From: Pseudomonas fildesensis
GTDB taxonomy: Bacteria > Pseudomonadota > Gammaproteobacteria > Pseudomonadales > Pseudomonadaceae
NCBI RefSeq assembly: GCF_001050345.1
Contig: NZ_LFMW01000012.1
Span: 248,001-312,000 of the forward strand
DNA length: 64,000 nucleotides
Direction: 5' to 3'
Positions 43,109-53,261 of this stretch are shown here, piece by piece (the first letter of the stretch is position 1; each line of letters starts with the position of its first letter). Under the pieces are notes generated by a model that saw only the letters and a program-made list of their open reading frames with translations, had not been told where the DNA came from and searched no databases. Position numbers and translations under genes: made by a program.

Positions 43109-45591
43109 ACCGACACCGTTTGCTGGCTGACATCATCCACATGGGCAAAATGGCGCAAGGCCAGGCGATCGGAGACTTGCCCGCTTTCATCGGCGACGGC
43201 CTGCAGCAGGTCGGCTAGGCCTTCCAAAGCGGCACGCACACTGGGTTCGCCGAACAGTGGGTTCTCGAGGCAGCTGAGGTCGAAACGCGCAAGGCGCTCG
43301 ACCAAGGGCGCCAGCCCGGTTTCCCGTGGCACGCCGAAATCATCATTGAGGCGACGCAGGGTGCGGTTCACCAGTTTGAGCTGGAACAGCACCGCATGGG
43401 GGTTCTGTTCATCCAGCAACAACAGGTCCAACACCGGGATCAACTGCGGCACCGCCAGGTAGCGCGACCGGTAGGTGATGCTGCTGTTACCCAGCTCCAG
43501 CAACCACTCAAGCCCCGCCTGATCAAACACCGCCACGCCACGCAGGAACGCCGCGAGGCTGCTGCTGAGAAATTGCAGGCGCTCAATGCGCCGCCCCATC
43601 ATCAAAAAGCGCCAGCCTTCGTCACGGGTCATGTCGTCCAGGGCAAACCCGGACAACGCCGCCAGGGACATGACCAGACGGTTGAGGAAGTCCAGCAACT
43701 CGCCGAAGTCCGGCTCTTCGCTTTCCAGCTCCATGGCTTCGCGTTGCAACTCGACCAGTGCCTGCCAGTTTTCCCGGGACAACTTGCCGCGCACCTGGGA
43801 CGCCGCCCACTGCAAGCGCTGCAGGTTGGCGCGCAGGCTCGACGGCCAGTCATCGCCAAGCAAAGCGGCCATCAGGCGTTCCGGCAACTCACCCTCCTCC
43901 GGCAACAGACGCAGGTTTTCACCCAGCTCGACCGCGGCCTGCAAGGCCAGGGGATCGTCGCCGTCGACATAGCGCGCCAGCACGATACGCAACCAGCGCG
44001 CGCTGTCATCACAGCGCTCGCAGTAACGGCCAAACCAGAACAGGTTTTCCACCACGCGTGACGGCAGATACGGATCGCGGCGCACCAGGTCGTGAGCACC
44101 AATCGTGCGCTGTGCACGCCATTGCTCGCCACCGGCCGCACGCTCGCCGAGCACCCAGGTGTCCTTGCTCGCACCACCGCGTTGCATCGATACCACTTCG
44201 GCATCGGCGTCGGCGGCCACGCGGGTCAGGCCGCCGGGCAAGACACGGTAGCCGTCATCACTGGCCACGGCGTACACGCGCATGCCGATGGCGCGGTGTT
44301 GTAAGTGATCATCGACGGTGTGCCAGACGGGCGCCTGGGACAACTGCGCCAGTTCCTGGGCGACATAGGCATAGGGCCGTGCACACATGCGTTCGGCCAG
44401 CGCCTGGCGCTGCTCTTCATTCAGATCGCGCCCGAACACCGGTGCGAAGCTCTGCGACGGAAACGCCGGTTTGATCAGCAGCTCGGGCAGTTTCTCCAGG
44501 GCCTCGGCGAGCACCGGGGCCTCGCCGCACCACCAGGTGGCGATGGACGGCAGGATCAGTTCTTCGCCAAACAGGAACTGGTTGATCTTCGGCAAAAAGC
44601 CGAGCAACCCAGGAGACTCCAGCACGCCGCTGCCCAAGGCATTGGCCACCAGCACATTGCCTTGGCGCACCGCATCGAGCAGGCCGGGCACACCGAGGGC
44701 CGAGTCGGTGCGCAGCTCCAGCGGGTCACAAAAATCGTCGTCCAGGCGGCGCATGATCGCGTGCACCCGGCGCAGGCCGCTGAGGGTTTTCAGGAACACC
44801 GTGCTGTCACGCACCGTGAGGTCACCGCCTTCCACCAGCGGGTAGCCGAGCTGGCGCGCGAGGTACAGGTGTTCGAAATAGCTTTCGTTGAAACGGCCGG
44901 GCGTGAGCAGCACGATCAGCGGCGGCTGGTCGTCGCTGGGCGCCTGGCGGGCCAGGGTTTCCTGGAGCGTGCGGAAAAAACCGGTGAGGTGCTGCACCTG
45001 CAAGTCGCGGTACAAATCCGGAAAGGCGCGGGAGACGATGGTGCGGTTTTCCAGCGCGTAACCGGCGCCCGAAGGGGCCTGGGTGCGGTCGGCGGTGACC
45101 CACCAACGTCCATCCGGGGTGCGCGCCAGGTCCACGGCATACAGGTGCAAAAACGCCCCGTCCGGCGGTTGGATACCCTGGCACGGCCACAGGAAGTTGT
45201 TATGCCCGAACACCAGCTCGGCCGGCAGCAGCCCTTCCTTGATCAAGCGCTGCGGGCCATACAGATCGGCCAGCACCGCATTGAGCAGGCGCGCGCGCTG
45301 GGCGATGCCGGCCGACAGGTGCTGCCACTCGTCAAAGGCCAGCACATGCGGCAGCAAGTCCAGTTCCCACGGGCGATCAGCACCCTTGGGGTCGGCGTAG
45401 ACGTTGTAGGTCACGCCGTTTTCCTGGATCTGCCGGGTCAGCAGCGCCTGGCGCTGGGCCAGCTGCGCGGGCGTGCTGCGTTGCAGGTGATCAAGCAGGC
45501 GCTGCCAATGGGCGCGGACCGCGCCGCTGTCGTCCAGCAGTTCGTGATAAGTGCCCGCAGTCAGCGGGTAACGGTCGAGCAAGTCGGGCAT
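43105..45591 (-). CDS. Circularly permuted ATP-grasp / alpha-E domain fusion protein
   Basis: The 828-residue protein joins a circularly permuted ATP-grasp domain (about 1-480), with EWELDLLPHVLAFDEWQHL-type features, NNFLWPCQGIQPPDG and VLLTPGRFNESYFEHLYLAR, to an alpha-E helical domain (about 510-815; VVENLFWFGRYCERCDDSAR). In many bacteria these are separate neighbouring genes; here they are fused. Comparative genomics links ATP-grasp, alpha-E and transglutaminase genes to an uncharacterised peptide-modification or synthesis system. ATP-grasp enzymes ligate acids to amines. The fusion is sandwiched by two transglutaminase genes. Confidence 0.87.
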   Translation of the reverse strand: MPDLLDRYPLTAGTYHELLDDSGAVRAHWQRLLDHLQRSTPAQLAQRQALLTRQIQENGVTYNVYADPKGADRPWELDLLPHVLAFDEWQHLSAGIAQRARLLNAVLADLYGPQRLIKEGLLPAELVFGHNNFLWPCQGIQPPDGAFLHLYAVDLARTPDGRWWVTADRTQAPSGAGYALENRTIVSRAFPDLYRDLQVQHLTGFFRTLQETLARQAPSDDQPPLIVLLTPGRFNESYFEHLYLARQLGYPLVEGGDLTVRDSTVFLKTLSGLRRVHAIMRRLDDDFCDPLELRTDSALGVPGLLDAVRQGNVLVANALGSGVLESPGLLGFLPKINQFLFGEELILPSIATWWCGEAPVLAEALEKLPELLIKPAFPSQSFAPVFGRDLNEEQRQALAERMCARPYAYVAQELAQLSQAPVWHTVDDHLQHRAIGMRVYAVASDDGYRVLPGGLTRVAADADAEVVSMQRGGASKDTWVLGERAAGGEQWRAQRTIGAHDLVRRDPYLPSRVVENLFWFGRYCERCDDSARWLRIVLARYVDGDDPLALQAAVELGENLRLLPEEGELPERLMAALLGDDWPSSLRANLQRLQWAASQVRGKLSRENWQALVELQREAMELESEEPDFGELLDFLNRLVMSLAALSGFALDDMTRDEGWRFLMMGRRIERLQFLSSSLAAFLRGVAVFDQAGLEWLLELGNSSITYRSRYLAVPQLIPVLDLLLLDEQNPHAVLFQLKLVNRTLRRLNDDFGVPRETGLAPLVERLARFDLSCLENPLFGEPSVRAALEGLADLLQAVADESGQVSDRLALRHFAHVDDVSQQTVSV

Positions 45592-45647
45592 GGAACGCTC
45601 GGCAGAGGCAAGGGGGCTCAGATTAACCTAACAAACACTGCAAATCC

Positions 45648-45770
45648 CCTGTGGGAGCGGGCTTGCTGTGGCGAGGGAGTTTACTCCCGTTCGACTGCGT
45701 AGCAGTCGCCTGCTTTGGGGGGCGCTTCGCACCCCAGCGGGAGCAAGCTCCCTCGCCACAAAAGCCCATC
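45648..45770. repeat. REP/BIME palindrome
   Basis: GTGGCGAGGGAG on the left and GGAGCAAGCTCCCTCGCCAC on the right, inside the transglutaminase/ATP-grasp operon between its first and second genes. Confidence 0.85.
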
Positions 45771-45788
45771 CCCACCGAGGGACTGAGT

Positions 45789-48700
45789 TCAGTCGTTTTT
45801 ATTGGGGAAGCGTCGCAGATCCAGGGTCATCGGCAATTCGTCGTTGATCACGACTGTTGGCACAGCGAGCTTTCCAGGTGTATGCCCCAAGCGGAAAAAC
45901 CGCGCCATGCGCCGGCTCTCGGCTTCGTTGGCGTTCACCGGCAAGCTGTCGTAATTGCGTCCGCCCGGATGAGCGACGTGGTATTGGCAACCGCCCAGCG
46001 AGCGCTGCATCCAGGTGTCCAGCAGGTCGAACACCAACGGCGCATGCACCGCGATGGTCGGCTGCAGGCAATTCGCCGGTTGCCAGGCGCGATAACGCAC
46101 GCCGGCGACGAACTCGCCGATGCGCCCGGTCGGTTGCAGCGGCACCGGGATGCCGTTGCAGGTCAGCAGATAGCGTTGCGGCGGCAGCCCGCTCAACTTC
46201 ACCTGCAAGCGCTCCAGGGACGAATCCACATAACGCACCGTACCGCCCACCGCGCCTTCCTCGCCCAACACATGCCAGGGTTCCAGGGCCTGGCGCAGTT
46301 CCAGTTCGATACCGCTGACGGCGTAGTCGCCGACCTTGGGGAAACGGAATTCCAGGTGCGCAGCAAACCATTCGGCACGCAGTGGGTAACCGGCCGCATT
46401 GAGCTCGACGATCACGTCGGCAAAATCCTGCTCGATAAAGTGCGGCAACAGGAAACGGTCATGCAGCTCGGTCCCCCAGCGCGCCAGTTTCGGCGGCGCA
46501 TAGGGTTCACGCCAGAAGCGCGCCACCAGTGCCCGAAGCAGCAGTTGCTGGGTCAGGCTCATGCGCGCATGGGGCGGCATCTCAAAGGCACGCAATTCCA
46601 GCAGGCCCAGGCGGCCAGTGGCGCCGTCGGGTGAGTAGAGTTTGTCGATGCAGAATTCGGCGCGGTGAGTGTTGCCCGTCACGTCGATCAACAGGTTGCG
46701 CAGCAGACGGTCCACCAACCACGGCGCACATTCTTCACCGGGTTCGGGCATTTGCGCGAAGGCGATTTCCAGCTCGTACAGCGCATCGTTGCGCGCTTCG
46801 TCCACCCGTGGCGCCTGTGAGGTCGGGCCGATAAACAGGCCGGAGAACAGGTAGGACAAGGACGGATGGTTATGCCAGTAGCTGATCAAACTGCGCAGCA
46901 AGTCCGGGCGGCGCAGGAACGGTGAGTCCTTGGGCGTCGCGCCCCCCATTACAAAGTGGTTGCCGCCGCCGGTGCCGGTGTGACGGCCGTCGATCATGAA
47001 TTTTTCAGTGGTCAGACGGGTTTGCCGCGCTTCTTCGTAGAGGAATTCGGTGCGTTCCACCAGCTCGTCCCATGTGGCGGACGGCTGCACGTTGACCTCG
47101 ATCACACCCGGATCCGGCGTCACGCGGAAGTTGCTCAGGCGTGTATCGGCCGGCGGCTCGTAACCTTCCAGCAGCACCGGGCAATGCAACTCTTCGGCGG
47201 TCGCCTCGATGGCGGTCACCAATTCCAGGTAATCCTCAACACGTTCCAGCGGCGGCATGAACAGGTACAGGCGCCCTTCCCGCGCCTCAGCACACAGCGC
47301 GGTGCGGGTCAGCCAGTCGGCGGATTCGTCGACCTTCGGCGTGCGGTCTTCGCTCGACGCAGGTTCGGCGTGGCTTTGCAGTTGCGTGGTGGTCGGCAAC
47401 TCCGGTTGATCCTGGTTAGGATCAGTCGGATGCACAAACGGATATTCCGCCGCTGTCACCCAAGGTTGCGACGCCAACGGCAGGCGATAACCCAGCGGCG
47501 AATCACCCGGCACCAGCCGGCAGTGGTTATCGCGCAGGTACCAGCGCCCGCTCTGCCAGCGGTCGTTAGCCGCCGTGCGCGCCAGCGGCAATACTTGGCC
47601 GATGACTTTATCCAGGCCCTGGCCGAACACTTTGCGCAGGCGTTCACGCTCCAGGTCATCGCTCAGGCGCGGGTCCTGGGCGGTGACGTTTTGCGGCAGC
47701 GCGCCTTCGCGCCACAGGTAGTAGAAATTGTCTTCGAAGGCCGGGAACACAAAGCGCGCTGGCAGCTTCAGGCGCTCGGCGACGCTGGCGAGGAAACGCC
47801 CGGCCATCACGCCGTCCGCGCCGTAGTCCTGTTGTTCATCGGCGATCAACGCGCTGTTGTGCCAGATCGGCACCCCATCGCGGCGCCAGTAGCAGTTGAG
47901 CGACCAGCGCGGCAGTTGCTCGCCGGGGTACCACTTGCCCTGGCCGAAGTGCACCAGGCCTTTGGGCGCGTAGTGCTTGCGCATGCGCTGGAACAACTCG
48001 GCTGACAGCCGACGCTTGTCCGGGCCAAGGGCGGCGGTGTTCCACTCGGCGCCGTCGGGATCGTCGATGGAGACGAAGGTCGGCTCACCGCCCATGGTCA
48101 GACGCACGTCGTCCTTGAGCAGGTCGCCGTCGATCTGCCGGCCCAAGGCCTGGATCGCCAGCCATTGCTCTTCGGTGTAGGGCTTGGTGACACGCGGTGC
48201 TTCCCAGATGCGCTCTACCGACATCTCGTGGGTAAATTCGCACTCGCACGGTTCCACCAACCCGCTGATCGGTGCGGCGGAAGAAGGATCGGGACTACAG
48301 GCCAACGGGATGTGGCCTTCACCGGCGAACAACCCGGAAGTGGCATCCAGGCCGATCCAGCCGGCGCCGGGCAAATACACTTCGCACCAGGCGTGCAGGT
48401 CGGTGAAGTCGACTTCGGTGCCGGACGGGCCGTCGAGGGCTTTGACGTCGGCGGTGAGCTGGATCAGGTAACCGGAGACAAACCGCGCCGCCAGCCCCAG
48501 GTTGCGCAGCAATTGCACCAGCAGCCAGGCCGAATCGCGGCACGAGCCGGAAGCGTTATCCAGGGTGAATTCCGGGGTTTGCACGCCCGGTTCCATGCGG
48601 ATCAGGTAGCCGATGTCGGCAGCCAGGCGCTGGTTCAGGCCGACCAGGAAATCCACGGCCGGCAGCGGTGTGTGGTCGATACCGGCCAGGTACGCGGCGA

Positions 48701-49079
48701 ACTTGGGCGTCAGCGGCAGGGTTTCCAGGTACGGCGCCAGCTCACGCTGCTCATCGGCGGCATAGCTGAACGGGATTTTTTCCGCGTAGGGCTCAAGGAA
48801 AAAGTCGAACGGGTTGAACACCGCCATCTCGGCGACCAGGTCGACTTCGATGCGCAACTCGTCAGTCTTTTCCGGGAACACCAGCCGCGCCAGGTAATTA
48901 CCCTGGGGGTCTTGTTGCCAATTGATGAAGTGCTGCTCGGGCAGCACTTTCAGTGCGTAGGACAGAATCCGCGTGCGGCTATGGGCAGCCGGGCGCAAAC
49001 GCACGATCTGTGGGCCGAGTTCGACAGCGCGGTCGTAGCGGTAATGCGTAACGTGGTGCAACGCGACATGAATCGACAC
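45789..49079 (-). CDS. Large transglutaminase / DUF2126 protein
   Basis: The 1096-residue protein starts with a transglutaminase-like domain (about 1-290) containing SGSCRDSAWLLVQLLRNLG, DLHAWCEVYLPGAGW and a GLDATSG Asp, followed by a long DUF2126 region (about 330-1096). The GTG start at 49079 has GGAGG a few bases upstream and gives the family's usual SIHVALHHVTHYRYDR opening; an upstream TTG frame is less likely. It is the first gene of the operon with the ATP-grasp/alpha-E fusion and a second transglutaminase. The reaction is unknown; peptide cleavage or crosslinking is the family expectation. Confidence 0.9.
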   Translation of the reverse strand: MSIHVALHHVTHYRYDRAVELGPQIVRLRPAAHSRTRILSYALKVLPEQHFINWQQDPQGNYLARLVFPEKTDELRIEVDLVAEMAVFNPFDFFLEPYAEKIPFSYAADEQRELAPYLETLPLTPKFAAYLAGIDHTPLPAVDFLVGLNQRLAADIGYLIRMEPGVQTPEFTLDNASGSCRDSAWLLVQLLRNLGLAARFVSGYLIQLTADVKALDGPSGTEVDFTDLHAWCEVYLPGAGWIGLDATSGLFAGEGHIPLACSPDPSSAAPISGLVEPCECEFTHEMSVERIWEAPRVTKPYTEEQWLAIQALGRQIDGDLLKDDVRLTMGGEPTFVSIDDPDGAEWNTAALGPDKRRLSAELFQRMRKHYAPKGLVHFGQGKWYPGEQLPRWSLNCYWRRDGVPIWHNSALIADEQQDYGADGVMAGRFLASVAERLKLPARFVFPAFEDNFYYLWREGALPQNVTAQDPRLSDDLERERLRKVFGQGLDKVIGQVLPLARTAANDRWQSGRWYLRDNHCRLVPGDSPLGYRLPLASQPWVTAAEYPFVHPTDPNQDQPELPTTTQLQSHAEPASSEDRTPKVDESADWLTRTALCAEAREGRLYLFMPPLERVEDYLELVTAIEATAEELHCPVLLEGYEPPADTRLSNFRVTPDPGVIEVNVQPSATWDELVERTEFLYEEARQTRLTTEKFMIDGRHTGTGGGNHFVMGGATPKDSPFLRRPDLLRSLISYWHNHPSLSYLFSGLFIGPTSQAPRVDEARNDALYELEIAFAQMPEPGEECAPWLVDRLLRNLLIDVTGNTHRAEFCIDKLYSPDGATGRLGLLELRAFEMPPHARMSLTQQLLLRALVARFWREPYAPPKLARWGTELHDRFLLPHFIEQDFADVIVELNAAGYPLRAEWFAAHLEFRFPKVGDYAVSGIELELRQALEPWHVLGEEGAVGGTVRYVDSSLERLQVKLSGLPPQRYLLTCNGIPVPLQPTGRIGEFVAGVRYRAWQPANCLQPTIAVHAPLVFDLLDTWMQRSLGGCQYHVAHPGGRNYDSLPVNANEAESRRMARFFRLGHTPGKLAVPTVVINDELPMTLDLRRFPNKND

Positions 49080-49266
49080 GGCGGCCTCCTGCGAGCCAGG
49101 GCATGGACACAAAGCGCGCAAGACTTATGCCAGAGCGGCGGACATTGCGCTTTATCGTAAGACCCGGTGCAGTACAGCACCAAAACAGCGCCAACGTAGG
49201 GGCGATGGTGCAAGCGTTGCACATATTTGTGGCGTGAGTGTGAGGGTGGGTGGTGAATCTACCCAG

Positions 49267-49716
49267 TCAACGGGCCTTGCGCTTTGCAATAACGGCCTGG
49301 CGCAGTTGACGTACTTCAAGCAGCTTCTGGCGCATCTCGCGATGGCGCTTGCTGTTGAGCAGCAGGAGCCCCAACAGCGGGAAGACGACTGTCGAGCAAT
49401 AGACCAACATATGAGGGTGGTACTGAATCATCGGAACCACACACAACAAGCAACCCAGCAGGTAGCCCGCTACCAGCCTGGCAGCCCAAGGATAACCTCG
49501 CGCAATCATCACGTTTCCAACGACCAGCACCGCCACCAGCACCAGAATGGCCAGCACGGAGTAATCGGCCTTGAGAGAGAGATCCACCCCACGCAGATAA
49601 GTCACTCCTGCCAAGGAAACAGCACCGGCGCCGGAAAAGATCGCCATGAATATCGTGCCCATGAACACGGGGAAGTAGCGGGCAAGAAAACTACCCAGGT
49701 CGGGAAAGCCATTCAT
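49267..49716 (-). CDS. Four-helix membrane protein, candidate immunity protein
   Basis: The 149-residue protein has about four membrane helices (near 13-38, 51-70, 77-97 and 103-121) and a basic C-terminal tail (KRHREMRQKLLEVRQLRQ). Its start overlaps the stop of the upstream gene by 4 bp. Small size, membrane character and coupling to a hydrophobic glycine-rich protein suggest an immunity role, by analogy with toxin pairs; no family is recognised. Confidence 0.7.
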   Translation of the reverse strand: MNGFPDLGSFLARYFPVFMGTIFMAIFSGAGAVSLAGVTYLRGVDLSLKADYSVLAILVLVAVLVVGNVMIARGYPWAARLVAGYLLGCLLCVVPMIQYHPHMLVYCSTVVFPLLGLLLLNSKRHREMRQKLLEVRQLRQAVIAKRKAR

Positions 49717-50645
49717 TCCGTCAAGTCCTCATACAAGCCGATTGCGAGGGTGCTGGCAGTGCCCACATGGCCGGTACGATAGCTACCGACGACGCCCAAT
49801 AGGCCACCCAGCGCATCTTTCATTTGGGTCAGGGTTGCGTGACGGATTTCGGTGGAGCTGAAGCTCTTCGTCAATTTGCCCGAGCGCTGCTGCAACTTGA
49901 GCAACTTGGGCGTGAGGCTCGGGTCTTTGAGGCTCAGCAATTCCTTGGTCAGTTTCTTGCGCTCCTGGCGACTGAGCCCCTTGAGCAACTCATACCAACT
50001 TTTACCCAATGCGGCAGCTTTGCTGGCTTTAAGTAGTCGCACCGTTGTCAACGCGCCGACACCGACCCCCAGCAGGGACGCCCCATCAAGCAAGGGAGAA
50101 ACGGCGCCGTACCATTCGGAGTCATCCATACGGTCGTTGGCGTCGGGTTCGAGGACCTCGTTGTAGGTACGCGCCACACCAAAGCCACACTGCGCACTGC
50201 TGGCCAGCGCGGCTGTCACGCCAATACCCACCACAAATGCGCTGGCACCCGCCGTGAACGGTACGGCCACACTGCCGCTGAAAACGACTATCCAACCGAT
50301 AACGGCGGCGCCGCAGGACAATCCCATGTCGAACGCTTCTTTGCGCAGGCGTCCTTCTCGCGGGTCATTCTTTACCTGCTCCACAAACTGTGCCGGCGCG
50401 ATGTACTTCTGCGCCTCGCGAATAATGACGCGCTTGGGCTTGATACTGCAGATAGGCTTGAACTCGCGCAGGGTCACGACGTTGAAGTCGGCGTCGATAT
50501 ACACCACGCCCGCGCCGACAATGCCGGGGTCGGCGTCGATGGCCGCAAACAGCCGTGGCAAGTTGATCTGGCCTTCGATGCGCTGGCGTACCATGAACTG
50601 CGAGCGGTTGGAGTCCATGCCGATGTTGAGCAGCGGGTTGCCCAT
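49713..50645 (-). CDS. Glycine-rich hydrophobic protein, candidate membrane-acting effector
   Basis: The 310-residue protein begins with a soluble part containing GVVYIDADFNVVTLREFKP, followed by a hydrophobic glycine/alanine-rich hairpin (about 107-152, with AVIGWIVVFSGSVAVPF) and a second one near 188-202. The C-terminus is basic and helical (SRQERKKLTKELL). There is no signal peptide. The layout resembles colicin-like or type VI delivered pore formers, and the gene is coupled to a small membrane protein. I do not recognise a named family, so toxin function is inference. Confidence 0.72.
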   Translation of the reverse strand: MGNPLLNIGMDSNRSQFMVRQRIEGQINLPRLFAAIDADPGIVGAGVVYIDADFNVVTLREFKPICSIKPKRVIIREAQKYIAPAQFVEQVKNDPREGRLRKEAFDMGLSCGAAVIGWIVVFSGSVAVPFTAGASAFVVGIGVTAALASSAQCGFGVARTYNEVLEPDANDRMDDSEWYGAVSPLLDGASLLGVGVGALTTVRLLKASKAAALGKSWYELLKGLSRQERKKLTKELLSLKDPSLTPKLLKLQQRSGKLTKSFSSTEIRHATLTQMKDALGGLLGVVGSYRTGHVGTASTLAIGLYEDLTE

Positions 50646-50710
50646 GGGTGTTCTTCCTTGAAATGAATGGGCGCCACCTTAACAAACGGTCAGCCCACCG
50701 CCTAGAAAGC

Positions 50711-50737
50711 AAAACGCCAGCACGAGGCTGGCGTTTT
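50711..50737 (-). terminator. Rho-independent terminator of the YgiQ gene
   Basis: AAAACGCCAG and CTGGCGTTTT form a 10-bp stem with a 7-nt loop, giving a T-run on either strand. It separates the YgiQ gene from the effector-like pair. Confidence 0.88.
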
Positions 50738-50754
50738 GCATGTTCAGGCTACGA

Positions 50755-53058
50755 TCAACGCGGCACGACCGGCTTGCGGACAGGCTTCTTGCCTTTGCCC
50801 TTGGCCGCATCGGTGCGTTCTTTCGCCGCCTGCTTGTTGCGCACCATGGCTGCAGCCTTGGCTTGTTCGCGCTTGTCCCACGGGTTGCTGCCGTCGCTGC
50901 CACGGGGCGGCAGGCCGGTGTGCTGGGTGAGGATCTTGGTGGTGGCTTCCTTGGCGACCTTATGGCTGCCGGCCGGCGTCGAGTTCTTGCGACGCGCGCT
51001 CTGGTAGCTGTCGGTAGCCGGCTGGTGCAACGGGATCAGTTGCTCCTTGCCCGGCCCGATCAGGTCGGCGCGGCCCATGCGGGTCAGCGCTTCACGCAGC
51101 ATCGGCCAGCCCTTCGGGTCGTGGTAACGCAGGAAGGCCTTGTGCAGACGGCGCTGCTCTTCGCTCTTGACGATGGTCACCGAGTCGCTCTTGTAGGTGA
51201 CCTTGCGCAGCGGGTTCTTGCCCGAGTGGTACATCGCGGTGGCGGTGGCCATCGGCGACGGGTAGAACGCCTGCACCTGGTCGGCGCGGAAGCCATTGCC
51301 CTTGAGCCACAAGGCCAGGTTCATCATGTCTTCATCGGTGGTGCCAGGGTGGGCGGCGATGAAGTACGGGATCAGGTACTGCTCCTTGCCCGCTTCCTTG
51401 GTGTACTTCTCGAACATGCGCTTGAACTTGTCATAGCTGCCGATGCCCGGTTTCATCATCTGGTTGAGCGGACCTTCCTCGGTGTGTTCCGGGGCGATCT
51501 TCAGGTAACCACCAACGTGGTGGGTGACCAGTTCCTTCACGTATTCCGGCGACTCGACGGCGAGGTCGTAGCGCAGGCCGGAGGCGATCAGGATCTTTTT
51601 CACACCCGGCAACGCACGGGCGCTGCGGTACAGCTGGATCAACGCCGAGTGGTCGGTGTTCAGGTTCGGGCAGATACCCGGGAACACGCACGACGGCTTG
51701 CGGCACGCGGATTCGATTTCCGGGCTCTTGCAGGCAATGCGGTACATGTTCGCGGTCGGCCCGCCGAGGTCGGAGATCACGCCGGTGAAGCCCGGCACCT
51801 TGTCGCGGATCTCTTCGATTTCGCGAATGATCGACTCTTCGGAGCGGTTCTGGATGATCCGGCCTTCGTGCTCGGTGATCGAGCAGAAGGTACAGCCGCC
51901 GAAGCAGCCACGCATGATGTTCACCGAGAAGCGGATCATGTCGTAGGCCGGGATCTTTTCCTTGCCATACACAGGATGCGGGACGCGCGCGTAAGGCATG
52001 CCAAACACGTAGTCCATTTCTTCGGTGGTCATCGGGATGGGCGGCGGGTTGAACCACACGTCCACTTCGCCGTGCTTCTGCACCAGAGCGCGGGCGTTGC
52101 CTGGGTTGGTTTCCAGGTGCAACACGCGGTTGGCGTGGGCGTAGAGCACCGCGTCGCCACGGACTTTTTCCACCGATGGCAGGCGGATCACAGTCTTGTC
52201 GCGGGTCATGCGCGGGCTGGCCAGGATCTGTACGACCTTGGCCTCTTCCGGATCGTCAACCGGCCCCTTTTCCTGCTCGATGGCGCAGGCCTGGGTGTCC
52301 TGGGTGTTCACGTACGGGTTGATGATCTTGTCGACCTTGCCCGGACGGTCGATACGCGTGGAGTCCACTTCGTACCAGCCCGCCGGCGTGTCACGGCGAA
52401 TGAACGCGGTGCCGCGCACATCGGTGATGTCTTCGATCTTGTGGCCCCACGACAGGCGCTGGGCGACTTCGACGATGGCCCGCTCGGCGTTGCCGTACAG
52501 CAGGATGTCGGCAGTCGCGTCGATCAGGATCGAGTTGCGTACCCGGTCCTGCCAGTAGTCGTAGTGAGCAATACGGCGCAGGGAAGCTTCGATGCCACCG
52601 AGCACGATCGGCACGTTCTTGTAGGCTTCCTTGCAGCGCTGGCTGTACACCAGGCTCGCGCGGTCCGGGCGTTTGCCGGCCATGCCGCCAGGGGTGTAGG
52701 CGTCGTCGGAACGGATTTTCTTGTCGGCGGTGTAGCGGTTGATCATCGAGTCCATGTTGCCGGCCGCGACGCCGAAAAACAGGTTCGGCTCGCCGAGCTT
52801 CATGAAGTCGTCTTTGGACTGCCAGTTCGGCTGGGCAATGATCCCGACGCGAAAGCCCTGGGACTCCAGCAGCCGGCCGATGATTGCCATCCCGAACGAC
52901 GGGTGGTCGACGTAGGCATCACCGGTGACGATGATGATGTCGCATGAATCCCAGCCAAGCTGATCCATCTCCTCCCTGCTCATCGGCAGGAATGGCGCAG
53001 GACCGAAACATTCGGCCCAGTACTTGGGATAGTCAAATAACGGCTTGGCTGTTTGCAT
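50755..53058 (-). CDS. YgiQ-family radical SAM protein
   Basis: The 767-residue protein has an N-terminal YgiQ domain, a radical SAM core with the cluster motif CFGGCTFC, and a C-terminal DUF3362 region ending in a Lys/Arg-rich tail (KGKGKKPVRKPVVPR). The start at 53058 gives the family opening MQTAKPLFDYPKYWAECFGP. YgiQ proteins are widespread, and their reaction is unknown. The gene appears monocistronic. Confidence 0.9.
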   Translation of the reverse strand: MQTAKPLFDYPKYWAECFGPAPFLPMSREEMDQLGWDSCDIIIVTGDAYVDHPSFGMAIIGRLLESQGFRVGIIAQPNWQSKDDFMKLGEPNLFFGVAAGNMDSMINRYTADKKIRSDDAYTPGGMAGKRPDRASLVYSQRCKEAYKNVPIVLGGIEASLRRIAHYDYWQDRVRNSILIDATADILLYGNAERAIVEVAQRLSWGHKIEDITDVRGTAFIRRDTPAGWYEVDSTRIDRPGKVDKIINPYVNTQDTQACAIEQEKGPVDDPEEAKVVQILASPRMTRDKTVIRLPSVEKVRGDAVLYAHANRVLHLETNPGNARALVQKHGEVDVWFNPPPIPMTTEEMDYVFGMPYARVPHPVYGKEKIPAYDMIRFSVNIMRGCFGGCTFCSITEHEGRIIQNRSEESIIREIEEIRDKVPGFTGVISDLGGPTANMYRIACKSPEIESACRKPSCVFPGICPNLNTDHSALIQLYRSARALPGVKKILIASGLRYDLAVESPEYVKELVTHHVGGYLKIAPEHTEEGPLNQMMKPGIGSYDKFKRMFEKYTKEAGKEQYLIPYFIAAHPGTTDEDMMNLALWLKGNGFRADQVQAFYPSPMATATAMYHSGKNPLRKVTYKSDSVTIVKSEEQRRLHKAFLRYHDPKGWPMLREALTRMGRADLIGPGKEQLIPLHQPATDSYQSARRKNSTPAGSHKVAKEATTKILTQHTGLPPRGSDGSNPWDKREQAKAAAMVRNKQAAKERTDAAKGKGKKPVRKPVVPR

Positions 53059-53261
53059 GACGATGACCGGTGTTGAGATGAAAAATCGCGGGCGCGGAAT
53101 ATAGCACAAAATTTGACCAATTCCGACGGCAATGGTCGGGTTTTAATCTGGGTACCTGCCAGTTCGATCGGCCATGCAGATTGTCGCCCCCTTCTGGGGC
53201 TACTGCGTTAGGCCCGCGTCAAAAAAACCATGGATAGGCTGGAAGCGATCAACCCCAGCAC

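Noticed and set aside
44305..45702. 465-codon plus-strand frame opposite the ATP-grasp gene
   Set aside because: Gln/His/Arg-rich shadow translation, no domains, fully overlaps a well-supported gene.
50740..52947. 735-codon plus-strand frame opposite the YgiQ gene
   Set aside because: Composition is a shadow of the radical SAM gene; the CFGGCTFC motif lies on the other strand.
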